Part shown: one piece after another, positions 34,450-42,361 of the stretch | How positions within the stretch are numbered: position 1 is the first letter of the stretch | How the letters are laid out: every line of letters starts with the position of its first letter | NCBI RefSeq assembly: GCF_000819845.1 | Contig: NZ_CDCG01000037.1 | Span: 511,945-563,799, forward strand | DNA from: Aeromonas enteropelogenes | GTDB taxonomy: Bacteria > Pseudomonadota > Gammaproteobacteria > Enterobacterales > Aeromonadaceae | Length of the DNA stretch: 51,855 nt | Reading direction: 5' to 3' | The notes under the pieces: model-generated | What the model saw: the letters and a program-made list of their open reading frames with translations, nothing else | Databases searched by the model: none | Told to the model about the DNA's origin: nothing | Translations under genes and position numbers: made by a program

Positions 34450-35997
34450 ATGTTGCATTACAAAATCTATTCAAATCTCTACAAGGACTCCGTCTCGCTG
34501 ATGCAGATCTCCTCCCGCCTGAGCGGGTTGGAGGGCGTGCGTCAGGCCTCGGTCGCCATGGCAACCGAGGCCAACCTTGATCGGATGCGCGATGCGGGGA
34601 TGGCGATCTCCGTGGTGGCCAAACCCAGCGATCTGCTGATCGCCCTGCTGGCCGATGAAGCCATTGGCCAGCAGGCACTGGCACTGGCCGACGAACTGCT
34701 GCGTCCGGCACCGGTCGACGACGCCCCCGGTGCCGTGGGCCAGCGTCCCGCTACCTCCCTGGCCATGGGCAAGGAGCGCGACAGCGACGCCAACCTCGCC
34801 CTCATCTCGGTACCCGGTCGCTACGCCGCCGCCGAGGCGCTCAAAGCGTTGCACCTTGGCATGAACGTCATGCTGTTTTCAGACAATGTGCCCGAAGCAC
34901 AAGAGCTCGCCATCAAGGAGTTTGCTGCCCGGCAAGACCTGCTGGTGATGGGGCCTGATTGCGGCACTGCCATCGTAAACGGTATGCCGCTGGGGTTTGC
35001 CAACGTGGTACGCCGCGGCACTATCGGTCTGGTGGCGGCTTCCGGTACCGGTCTGCAAGAAGTGAGCTGCCGCATTCATCATCTGGGTGAAGGCGTCTCC
35101 CAGGCGCTTGGCACCGGCGGGCGTGATCTGCACGAGGAGATCGGCGGCCTGAGCATGCAGCAGGCGCTCCGGATGCTGGCAGCAGACCCCGACACCCGCC
35201 TGATCACCCTCATCTCCAAGCCACCCGCAGAAGCGGTGAGCCAGCAGGTACTGGCCCTGGCCCGCGAGTGCGGCAAACCGGTCGTAGTGCATTTCCTTGG
35301 CGCCGACTGCGCCGCGCTGGCAGCGCAAGGTGTCATCCCTGCCGCCAGCCTGCAGCATGCAGCCGATGTGGCCGTCGCCATCCTGCGCGATGAACCGCAG
35401 CCCTCCTCCATCAGCCTTGATGACGCGGCACTGGATCAGGCGCAAAGCGCACTCGGCGCTATGGCGCCAGGGCAGCGGGATATTCGCGGCATCTTTGCCG
35501 GGGGCACCTTCTGTTACGAAGCCCAGCTAGCCCTCATCGCAGCCGGTCTCGCCTGCGAATCCAACGCGCCGGTCAAAGGCGCAAGCGCGCTGCAAGACCC
35601 CGCCCGTGGTTACGGCCACAGCTTGGTGGACATGGGGGATGACGAATTTACCCAGGGTCGCCCCCACCCCATGATCGACCCGACCCTGCGCAACGCCCGC
35701 CTGTTGCGGGAGGCCGCCGATCCCGCCACCGCCATCCTGCTGTTTGATGTGGTACTGGGCTACGGCGCGAGCCTCGATCCCACCGGTGAACTGCTCGCCA
35801 CGCTGGCGCGTGCCCGCCACGAGGCCGAACAGACCGGACGCCAGCTTATCGCCATCGCCCACGTCTGCGGTACAGAACTCGATCCCCAGCCGCGCCAGCA
35901 GCAGATCGATCGTCTGCGCGAGGCTGGCGTATTGATCGCCCAAAGCAACATGCAAGCCGCCCAGCTCGCTGCCCGACTGGCCCTGCAACTGAAGTGA
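34450..35997 (+). CDS. fdrA: FdrA family protein (acyl-CoA synthetase-like)
   Basis: 515 residues. Starts MLHYKIYSNLYKDSVSLMQI as FdrA does. CoA-ligase-like motifs: MGPDCGTA (167-174), GLVAASGTGLQE (193-204), GTGGRDL (221-227), then FAGGTFCYEAQLAL and GRPHPMIDP in the second half. FdrA looks like a fused succinyl-CoA synthetase alpha/beta but in E. coli (AllF) is tied to oxamate carbamoyl transfer, probably using phosphate chemistry. Longer in-frame extension upstream is not family-like. Stop overlaps an in-frame GTG of the next gene. Confidence 0.9.
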   Translation: MLHYKIYSNLYKDSVSLMQISSRLSGLEGVRQASVAMATEANLDRMRDAGMAISVVAKPSDLLIALLADEAIGQQALALADELLRPAPVDDAPGAVGQRPATSLAMGKERDSDANLALISVPGRYAAAEALKALHLGMNVMLFSDNVPEAQELAIKEFAARQDLLVMGPDCGTAIVNGMPLGFANVVRRGTIGLVAASGTGLQEVSCRIHHLGEGVSQALGTGGRDLHEEIGGLSMQQALRMLAADPDTRLITLISKPPAEAVSQQVLALARECGKPVVVHFLGADCAALAAQGVIPAASLQHAADVAVAILRDEPQPSSISLDDAALDQAQSALGAMAPGQRDIRGIFAGGTFCYEAQLALIAAGLACESNAPVKGASALQDPARGYGHSLVDMGDDEFTQGRPHPMIDPTLRNARLLREAADPATAILLFDVVLGYGASLDPTGELLATLARARHEAEQTGRQLIAIAHVCGTELDPQPRQQQIDRLREAGVLIAQSNMQAAQLAARLALQLK

Positions 35998-36005
35998 GAA
36001 TCAAG

Positions 36006-37418
36006 ATGAGCATTCAATCCGCCAATCCCCTGTTTCAACAACCGCTCCGGGTGCTCGGTCTGGGCCTGCAGGGCTTTTCCGACAATCTGATCGACGCCGG
36101 TGGCCAGGTATTGCATCTGGCCTGGCAGCCGGTCGCCGAGGGGGATGATGCCGCCAACTGGACGCTGGCTACCCTGCTGGAAGATCCGCGTATTCAGGCT
36201 GCCAACGAGCAGGCGATGCAACGCTACCTCGAAGCTCAACCCTCACTGATCGGCGTGAGCGTCGCCAGCCGTGAAATCGCGGCGCTGCGCGGCAAGCGCC
36301 GCATTCTGCACGCAGGCCCTCCCATCGACTGGAGCGAGATGTGCGGCCCGATGCAGGGCGCCATCGCCGGCGCCATCGTGTTCGAAGGCTGGGCCCCGGA
36401 TGTCGACAGCGCCATGGCCATGGCCGCGCGGGGCGATGTTGCGCTCGAGCCTTGCCACAACTATCAGGCGGTCGGCCCCATGTCCGGCATCATCAGTCCT
36501 TCTATGCCCGTCTGGGTGGTGGAGAACCGTGCCCACGGCAACCGCGCGTTTTGCAACTTCAACGAAGGACTCGGCAAGGTGCTGCGCTTTGGCGCCAACA
36601 GCGACGAAGTGCTGACTCGCTTGCGCTGGATGGGTGACGTGCTGGCTCCGATTCTGGCTGCCGCGCTCGAACAGTGCGGTGAAATTGAGCTCAAGCCGCT
36701 GATCGCCCAGGCTTTGCACATGGGAGACGAGTGCCATAACCGCAACGCTGCGGCCAGTGGTCTGCTGTTCAAGCGCCTCGCCCCGACTCTCGCCAGTCTG
36801 GCCCGCGGGCCCGAGGTGCTGGCGTTCATCGCCGCCAACGATCACTTCTTCCTGAACCTGTCGATGGCTGCCTGCAAGGTGATGCTTGATGCAGCGCACG
36901 GTGTGCCTCACAGCACCATGGTGACCGTGATGGCCCGTAATGGCGTCAACTTCGGCATCCGCCTCTCCGGCACCGGCGATCGCTGGTTCCAGGCTCCGGC
37001 CAATCCGGTCAACGGCCTCTTCTTCCCGGGGTTCGGCGTCGATGATGCGGCCGCCGATCTTGGGGATTCCGCCATCACAGAAACGGCAGGGATCGGCGGA
37101 TTCGCCATGGCCGCCTCCCCTGCCATCGTCAAGTTCGTCGGCGGCACCCCGGCCGATGCCATCGGCCACAGCATGGCGATGCAGCAGATCACCCTGGCCC
37201 AGCACCCGGCCTTTACCCTGCCTGCGCTTAACTTTGCCGGCTCGGCCACTTGCATCGACGCCCGCAAGGTCGTGGATCGCAACATACTGCCGGTCATCAA
37301 CACAGGGATCGCCCACAAGCAGGCCGGTGTCGGCCAGATTGGTGCGGGGATCACCACAGCACCGCTCGCCTGCTTCGTTACTGCCCTCTCGGCCATCGCC
37401 GACGAACTGGAGTCATAA
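36006..37418 (+). CDS. ylbE: DUF1116 family protein (YlbE/AllG-like)
   Basis: 470 residues, DUF1116. Characteristic blocks are GPPIDWSEMCGPMQGA, FEGWA, CHNYQAVGPMSGIISPSMPVW, HMGDECHNRNAA, and NGVNFGIRLSGTG. E. coli YlbE (AllG) is a component of oxamate carbamoyltransferase. It lies eight bases after fdrA and three before carbamate kinase, consistent with a complex that hands carbamoyl phosphate to the kinase. ATG at 36006 is preferred over GTG at 35994. Confidence 0.9.
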   Translation: MSIQSANPLFQQPLRVLGLGLQGFSDNLIDAGGQVLHLAWQPVAEGDDAANWTLATLLEDPRIQAANEQAMQRYLEAQPSLIGVSVASREIAALRGKRRILHAGPPIDWSEMCGPMQGAIAGAIVFEGWAPDVDSAMAMAARGDVALEPCHNYQAVGPMSGIISPSMPVWVVENRAHGNRAFCNFNEGLGKVLRFGANSDEVLTRLRWMGDVLAPILAAALEQCGEIELKPLIAQALHMGDECHNRNAAASGLLFKRLAPTLASLARGPEVLAFIAANDHFFLNLSMAACKVMLDAAHGVPHSTMVTVMARNGVNFGIRLSGTGDRWFQAPANPVNGLFFPGFGVDDAAADLGDSAITETAGIGGFAMAASPAIVKFVGGTPADAIGHSMAMQQITLAQHPAFTLPALNFAGSATCIDARKVVDRNILPVINTGIAHKQAGVGQIGAGITTAPLACFVTALSAIADELES

Positions 37419-37420
37419 AC

Positions 37421-38377
37421 ATGCAGAAGAAAAAACTCGCCGTCGTCGCCGTGGGCGGCAATGCCCTGATCAAAAGCCGTGATGAAGTGGCCCTTGACCA
37501 ACAGTACGACGCAGTTGCCGAGACCGCTCGCCATGTGGCTGACCTGATTGCCGCTGGCTGGCGGGTGGTGCTGACCCACGGCAACGGGCCGCAGGTGGGC
37601 TTTATCCTGCGCCGAAGCGAACTGGCCAGCGCTGAAGTACCGACCGTGCCGCTCGAGTACGCCGTCGGCGATACCCAGGGCGCCATCGGCTTTATGTTCC
37701 AGAACTCCCTGGGTAACGAGTTGCAACGCCGTGGACTGGCACAGACCAAGGTCATAGCGCTGGTCACCCAGACTCTGATCGATCGCCGCGACCCGGCCTT
37801 TGCGCATCCCGACAAACCCATAGGCGCACACATGAACCAGGCGATCGCCGAGCAGCTGGCGGCCGAGCAAGGGTGGCAAATTGCCGAAGATGCCGGGCGC
37901 GGCTGGCGACGAGTGGTCGCCTCCCCGGCACCGCTTGGCATCGTCGAGACCCCCACCATCAGCGCCCTGCTCGAGCAGGATGCGCTGGTCATTGCTTGTG
38001 GCGGTGGCGGCATTCCTGTGGTGAGGGAAGAGGACGGTTCTCTGCGAGCCGCACAAGCGGTCATCGACAAGGATCGCGCCTCTGCCCTGCTCGCCATCGA
38101 GCTGCAGGCCGACATGCTGCTGATCCCGACCGGTGTCGAGCAGGTCGCCATCCATTTCGGCACGCCGGAGCAGCGCTGGCTCGAGAACCTGAACCTTGCC
38201 GAAGCAACACAGCTGCTGGCCGACGGTCACTTCGGTGCCGGCAGCATGGGCCCCAAGGTGGAGGCCATGCTGAGCTACCTCAAAAGTTGTCCGGGCGGAG
38301 TGGGTCTTATCACCAATCCGCCCTCCATGGGGAAGGCGGTGCTTGGCCAGGCCGGCACCCGTTTTCTGGGTCACTGA
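37421..38377 (+). CDS. arcC: Carbamate kinase
   Basis: 318 residues of the amino-acid-kinase fold. KKLAVVAVGGNALI binds nucleotide, THGNGPQVG, ACGGGGIPV, VIDKDRASALLA and GSMGPKVEA are all ArcC signatures. It converts carbamoyl phosphate and ADP into ATP, ammonia and bicarbonate. The role fits FdrA/DUF1116/DUF2877 as the source of carbamoyl phosphate; no arginine deiminase genes are near, so an ADI-pathway role is unlikely. E. coli has the same kinase (YbcF/AllK) by ylbE and ylbF. Confidence 0.95.
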   Translation: MQKKKLAVVAVGGNALIKSRDEVALDQQYDAVAETARHVADLIAAGWRVVLTHGNGPQVGFILRRSELASAEVPTVPLEYAVGDTQGAIGFMFQNSLGNELQRRGLAQTKVIALVTQTLIDRRDPAFAHPDKPIGAHMNQAIAEQLAAEQGWQIAEDAGRGWRRVVASPAPLGIVETPTISALLEQDALVIACGGGGIPVVREEDGSLRAAQAVIDKDRASALLAIELQADMLLIPTGVEQVAIHFGTPEQRWLENLNLAEATQLLADGHFGAGSMGPKVEAMLSYLKSCPGGVGLITNPPSMGKAVLGQAGTRFLGH

Positions 38378-38440
38378 TGACAGGCGGGGCCGGGTGCCCC
38401 GCTACGAGACACATATCACCACACACGTTAAGGAGTACTC

Positions 38441-38836
38441 ATGTCTGATAACAAGGTTCTGCTCGCAGTCAACGGCACCCTGATGCGCGGCCTGGAGCTG
38501 AATCCCAACATGCTGGCCGTCGGCGCAGAGTTTGTCGCCGAGTCAGCCACCACCGCGGATTACCGCTGCTGGAGCATCGGCGATCGCCACCCCGGCATGG
38601 TTCGTTTCCCCGGTGAAGGGGCCGAGATTGCCCTGGAGCTGTGGGCTGTGCCGCCCGCCGGACTTGGCAACATCCTGCAAAAAGAACCCGCCGGCCTCTC
38701 CATTGGCAAGGTCACCCTGAAAGATGGTCAGGAAGTGCTGGGCGTACTGGCCGAGCCCTGGCTGGTCGAGGGACAGCGGGAGATCACCGAAACCGGCGGC
38801 TGGCGTAATTACACAGGTCACCACCACATCGACTAA
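38441..38836 (+). CDS. Stand-alone allophanate hydrolase C-terminal domain
   Basis: 131 residues. VNGTLMRGLELN, YRCWSIGDRHPGMVRFP, ELWAVPPAGLG and ITETGGWRNYTGH match the C-terminal domain of allophanate hydrolase (AtzF), which decarboxylates N-carboxycarbamate after the amidase domain cuts allophanate. The amidase domain is missing here, so this works alone or with the FdrA group. A perfect AAGGAG precedes the ATG. It is in the same operon as the biuret-hydrolase-like enzyme, whose expected product is allophanate. Confidence 0.82.
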   Translation: MSDNKVLLAVNGTLMRGLELNPNMLAVGAEFVAESATTADYRCWSIGDRHPGMVRFPGEGAEIALELWAVPPAGLGNILQKEPAGLSIGKVTLKDGQEVLGVLAEPWLVEGQREITETGGWRNYTGHHHID

Positions 38837-38851
38837 GCAAAGGAGTTCATC

Positions 38852-40096
38852 ATGCGCAAAACCGACACGAGCCCGGGAACGGCATCCGGCCTGCACATCA
38901 CCATGATCCTGCTGGGCATCGCCATGACCCCGGTGCTTCTCTCCTCATCCAGTCTGGGTAACCAGTTGCAGGAGGGGCAGCTCATCAGCGTCGTGGCGCT
39001 GGGGGGGCTGATCCTGGCCATCCTCTCTGCCATCACCATCAGCGTGGGAGAAAAAGCCCGACTGCCAACCTATGGCATCGTCAAGTTCTCTTTTGGCAAC
39101 AAGGGGGCGACTGCCATCAACATCCTGATGGCCATCAGCCTGTTTGGCTGGATTTCGGTCACCGCCAACATGTTCGGATACACGGTGCAGGATCTGCTCG
39201 CCCAGCAGGGCTGGTCGGTACCAGCGCCCCTGCTGGTGGCTATGGGATGCGTGATCTTCACCGCATCGACCGCCTTTGGCTTTGCCGTTCTCGGCAAGGT
39301 GGCCCAGCTGGCCGTGCCCGTGATTGCGCTGATGCTCTGCTACATCCTGAGCGTGGTACTCGACACCCCGCCCGCTCCCATTGGCGATGCCCTGAGCAGT
39401 ATGGAGACCGGTGTTGCGGTCTCAAGCGTGGTCGGCACCATCATAGTTCTGGTGGCCACCCTGCCCGATTTCGGCAGCTTCGTGCATAACCGCAAGCATG
39501 CCCTGATCGCCGCAGCGCTCACCTTTATGATCGCCTACCCGCTCCTGTTCTGGGCTGGTGCCACCCCGAGCAACATCACGGGTCAAGGTTCCCTGCTGGG
39601 TGCCATGGCGCCACTCGGTGCGGCACTGCCGGCAGCACTGTTACTGGTCTTTGCCTGCGTCACCGGCAACGCCGGCAACATGTTCCAGGGGACATTGGTG
39701 GTCTCCACCCTGCTTGAGCACATCCCCAAGTGGCAGATCACCGTAGCGCTGGGGATACTGGCGACCCTGGTCGGCAGCATGGACATCATGAGCTGGTTTA
39801 TCCCCTTCCTGCTCTTTTTGGGCATTGCCACCCCGCCGGTGGCCGGCATCTACATCGCCGATTTCCTGCGCTATCGCAGCCAGGGCTACGACGAGCGACT
39901 GCTGGCCCAGGAACCACCCATCAAATGGAGCACCTTTGTAGTCTGGCTCCTCGGCTCGCTGGTCGGCTTCCTGACCGCCAACGGCGTCATCACCCTGACC
40001 ATGATCCCGTCGCTGGACTCCATTCTGGTGGCAAGCCTCGGTTATCTGGCGCTAAGTCGCCGCCCGGCACTGCTCGCCGATAAACAGGCTCACTGA
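38852..40096 (+). CDS. NCS1 family permease (CodB-like)
   Basis: 414 residues with about twelve membrane helices. LPTYGIVKFSFGNKGA, SLFGWISVTANMFGY, VVATLPDFGSFVHNRKHALIAA and IADFLRYR give a CodB-type NCS1 transporter, which takes cytosine, purines, allantoin or hydantoin into the cell. As last gene of the operon it most likely brings in the nitrogen compound the cluster degrades. AAAGGAG precedes the ATG. Confidence 0.88.
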   Translation: MRKTDTSPGTASGLHITMILLGIAMTPVLLSSSSLGNQLQEGQLISVVALGGLILAILSAITISVGEKARLPTYGIVKFSFGNKGATAINILMAISLFGWISVTANMFGYTVQDLLAQQGWSVPAPLLVAMGCVIFTASTAFGFAVLGKVAQLAVPVIALMLCYILSVVLDTPPAPIGDALSSMETGVAVSSVVGTIIVLVATLPDFGSFVHNRKHALIAAALTFMIAYPLLFWAGATPSNITGQGSLLGAMAPLGAALPAALLLVFACVTGNAGNMFQGTLVVSTLLEHIPKWQITVALGILATLVGSMDIMSWFIPFLLFLGIATPPVAGIYIADFLRYRSQGYDERLLAQEPPIKWSTFVVWLLGSLVGFLTANGVITLTMIPSLDSILVASLGYLALSRRPALLADKQAH

Positions 40097-40106
40097 TCCC
40101 TCACAT

Positions 40107-40137
40107 ACCAAAAAGGCCGCATCTGCGGCCTTTTCAT
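40107..40137. terminator. Terminator between permease and lysR
   Basis: Eleven-base near-palindrome AAAAGGCCGCA-TC-TGCGGCCTTTT at 40111-40134, symmetric for both strands. The permease and LysR genes converge here. Confidence 0.92.
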
Positions 40138-40150
40138 AGCAGAACCAGCG

Positions 40151-41062
40151 CTAGCCGAGTGGCCCCAGCAACCCCTGCTGCAAGGCCGGATCACGCAGTT
40201 GCCGCAACCACCAGCTAAAGCAGGGACGCGTATGCTGGCGCTGCCAGGCCAAAAACAGAGGCGTGGATTGTTTGGGGGCTTCCACTGTCATCACCTGAAG
40301 ACGACCGTCATCAATCAGTGGCTGGCCAAAGTGACGCGGCACAAAGCCGATGCCGACCCCTTCGGCTTGCAGCGCCAGCTTGCTGTGAAAATCAGGCACC
40401 TGCAGCGCCTTCTGACCACGCAGCAGCCAGGCCTCCTTCGGCTTGAGCTGCACCGAGGTATCACGAATGCAGATGGCCGGATAGCGGCGCAGGGTTCGCT
40501 CGGTCAGGGGTTGGGGCAATTGTGCCACCGGATGGCGCGGGCTCACGGCAAACACCCACTCCACCATCCCCATCGGCTCTGCGCCGATCTCGCTATTGGC
40601 AATCACCTGATTGGGCGCCCCTACAGCGATATCGGCCCGCTTGGCCAGCAGGGCATCCCACACCCCGTCGTGCACGTCGATGGCGAGCTGGATCTCAGTC
40701 TGGGGAAAAAGAGCCTCACATTCACGCAGCAAGGGGGTGAGAGGCGCCAGCGAGAGGATGTTGTTAAAAGAGAGGCGGATCGCGGGTTCAACCCCCATGG
40801 CAATCAGGCGGGTGGAATCTTCGAGGCTGCCAAGCTCACCCAGGATCAGCTCCCCGCGCTTGATAAAGTGGTAACCCGCTTCCGTCAGCACCAGTTGCTT
40901 GCCTTGGCGCTCGAACAGACTGACACCGAGGGCATCTTCCAGCTTATGCAGGGTGTAACTGAGAGCACTGGGTACCTTGTGCAACTCCTGGGAAGCGGCG
41001 GCAAAACTGCCACAGCGGGCAATGACAATAACAACCTTGATCGCGTCGGCGGTAATAACCAT
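40151..41062 (-). CDS. LysR family transcriptional regulator
   Basis: 303 residues. The N-terminal winged helix (VIARCGSFAAASQELHKVPS, SYTLHKLEDALGVSLFER) and substrate domain with VHDGVWDALLAKRADIAVGA resemble the PunR/AllS group, which sense purine or glyoxylate-type ligands. Likely regulator of the cluster, though it sits at the far end and faces the operon. ATG at 41062 has AAGGAG nine bases upstream; an in-frame start 13 codons earlier is less likely. Confidence 0.88.
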   Translation of the reverse strand: MVITADAIKVVIVIARCGSFAAASQELHKVPSALSYTLHKLEDALGVSLFERQGKQLVLTEAGYHFIKRGELILGELGSLEDSTRLIAMGVEPAIRLSFNNILSLAPLTPLLRECEALFPQTEIQLAIDVHDGVWDALLAKRADIAVGAPNQVIANSEIGAEPMGMVEWVFAVSPRHPVAQLPQPLTERTLRRYPAICIRDTSVQLKPKEAWLLRGQKALQVPDFHSKLALQAEGVGIGFVPRHFGQPLIDDGRLQVMTVEAPKQSTPLFLAWQRQHTRPCFSWWLRQLRDPALQQGLLGPLG

Positions 41063-41187
41063 GCAAAACAGCTCCTTTTCGGGAGCGTAATATAACATCA
41101 CCAGTCATCCAGTTTTTTGACCACCGCCATCAAGACAGAAAAAGGTACCCAAAGCAGGTCACTTTTCCACATGTATTTGGGGTTATT

Positions 41188-41229
41188 TCTGGCCATGATC
41201 AGGCATCTGCCAGATCACCGATGGCCAGA
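41188..41229. repeat. Nested palindrome between lysR and exporter
   Basis: Outer arms TCTGGCCAT (41188-41196) and ATGGCCAGA (41221-41229) are perfect complements. Inside lies a 20-base near-palindrome at 41197-41216 with GATC arms, an A-A mismatch, and GGCA/TGCC arms around TC. Four extra bases (41217-41220) sit on one side. It could be a regulator site or fold as RNA or cruciform. The rest of 41063-41350 shows only a weak promoter for the exporter. Confidence 0.5.
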
Positions 41230-41350
41230 ATGCGGCCAGTTCTACGGCCTTTACGCTTTTCGGATAAAAACCACGTCACCGAAAACAAAACCTCTCTGCT
41301 AGACTGGCTCTCTTTTTTATCATGTCGTGCATCTTGCAAAGGAGTGTTGG

Positions 41351-42241
41351 ATGTCTGCTTCTTCCTGGTGGGACAGGTCCACCGGTTTCGCCCTGCTGAC
41401 CATACTGCTGTGGGCCTCTCTGGCAGCCCTCACCTCCAGAGTCACCAGCGTATCGCCACTGGTATTGGTGGGCCTGGTGCTGCTGTTTTGCGGCCTGGGG
41501 GCCTTGCCATTCTGGCGCCAGTGGCGAGCCAGCCCTCTCACCTGGCTGGTCACTGTGACTGCCCTCTTGTTCTACCACCTGTTGCTGTTCATGAGCTTTC
41601 GCCACGCTCCCGTGCTGGAGGCAAACCTCATCAACTACTTGTGGCCCCTGTGCATCATACTGTTCACCCCCCTGATGCTGCCGGGTCACCCACTGCAGGC
41701 CCGCCACCTGCTGGCCGGAGCGCTCGGCCTGACCGGCTCCGTGCTGGTGATGGTCAATGGCGAGCTGCAACTGCAACAGGCCTATCTGCCCGGTTATCTG
41801 CTAGCACTCGGCGCCGCCATCATCTGGGGCGGCTATTCCGTACTCTCACGCCGGCTTCCCCCGGCGCCGGCGGTCGTGACGGCGGCAGCCTGCCTGCCCG
41901 CGGGCTTGCTAGCATTGCTGCTGGCCTGGCTACAGGAGGGGCCCCTGCCCCTTACACAGATCCCGACCGGTGACTGGTGGCTTATCATCGGATTGGCGAT
42001 CGGTCCCATGGGGGCCGCCTTCGTCACCTGGTATCTGGCGCTGCGGGACGGAGATCCACGCCGGATCGGTGCCCTTGCCTATCTCACGCCACTGTTGAGT
42101 ACTCTTCTACTGGTGCTGCTCAACGGCGAGCAGCTCACACCCCGCCACCTGCTGGCCGGCACTCTCATCATGGGGGGGGCCCTGCTCGGTATGCAGGGCA
42201 AACGAACCACCCCGGCACTGGCAACGGCACACCCGAAGTAA
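41351..42241 (+). CDS. DMT family exporter (YddG/EamA-like)
   Basis: 296 residues, ten predicted helices, two EamA repeats. NLINYLWPLCIILFTPLML and WGGYSVLSRRL, and YLTPLLSTLLLVLL in the second repeat, are close in style to YddG, an exporter of aromatic amino acids. Substrate here is not proven. ATG at 41351 has AAAGGAG seven bases upstream, better than a GTG at 41327. Confidence 0.85.
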   Translation: MSASSWWDRSTGFALLTILLWASLAALTSRVTSVSPLVLVGLVLLFCGLGALPFWRQWRASPLTWLVTVTALLFYHLLLFMSFRHAPVLEANLINYLWPLCIILFTPLMLPGHPLQARHLLAGALGLTGSVLVMVNGELQLQQAYLPGYLLALGAAIIWGGYSVLSRRLPPAPAVVTAAACLPAGLLALLLAWLQEGPLPLTQIPTGDWWLIIGLAIGPMGAAFVTWYLALRDGDPRRIGALAYLTPLLSTLLLVLLNGEQLTPRHLLAGTLIMGGALLGMQGKRTTPALATAHPK

Positions 42242-42361
42242 CGGTCGGGCGCCTGGCGCCCTTGCCACCAAGGCGCGCAAGGCTCCTGTCATAAAAATGC
42301 CACGCATCCTGTTTAGCCTCACGCCATGCTCCCCATGGTCTGTGCATACAGGAAGATCACA

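Noticed and set aside
36908..38374. 488-codon minus-strand frame opposite the DUF1116 and carbamate kinase genes
   Set aside because: Shadow of two strongly conserved genes; composition typical of a complement frame.
37421..38377. Carbamate kinase as part of an arginine deiminase pathway
   Set aside because: No arcA, arcB or arcD in the neighbourhood; the adjacent genes are the FdrA/DUF1116 set.
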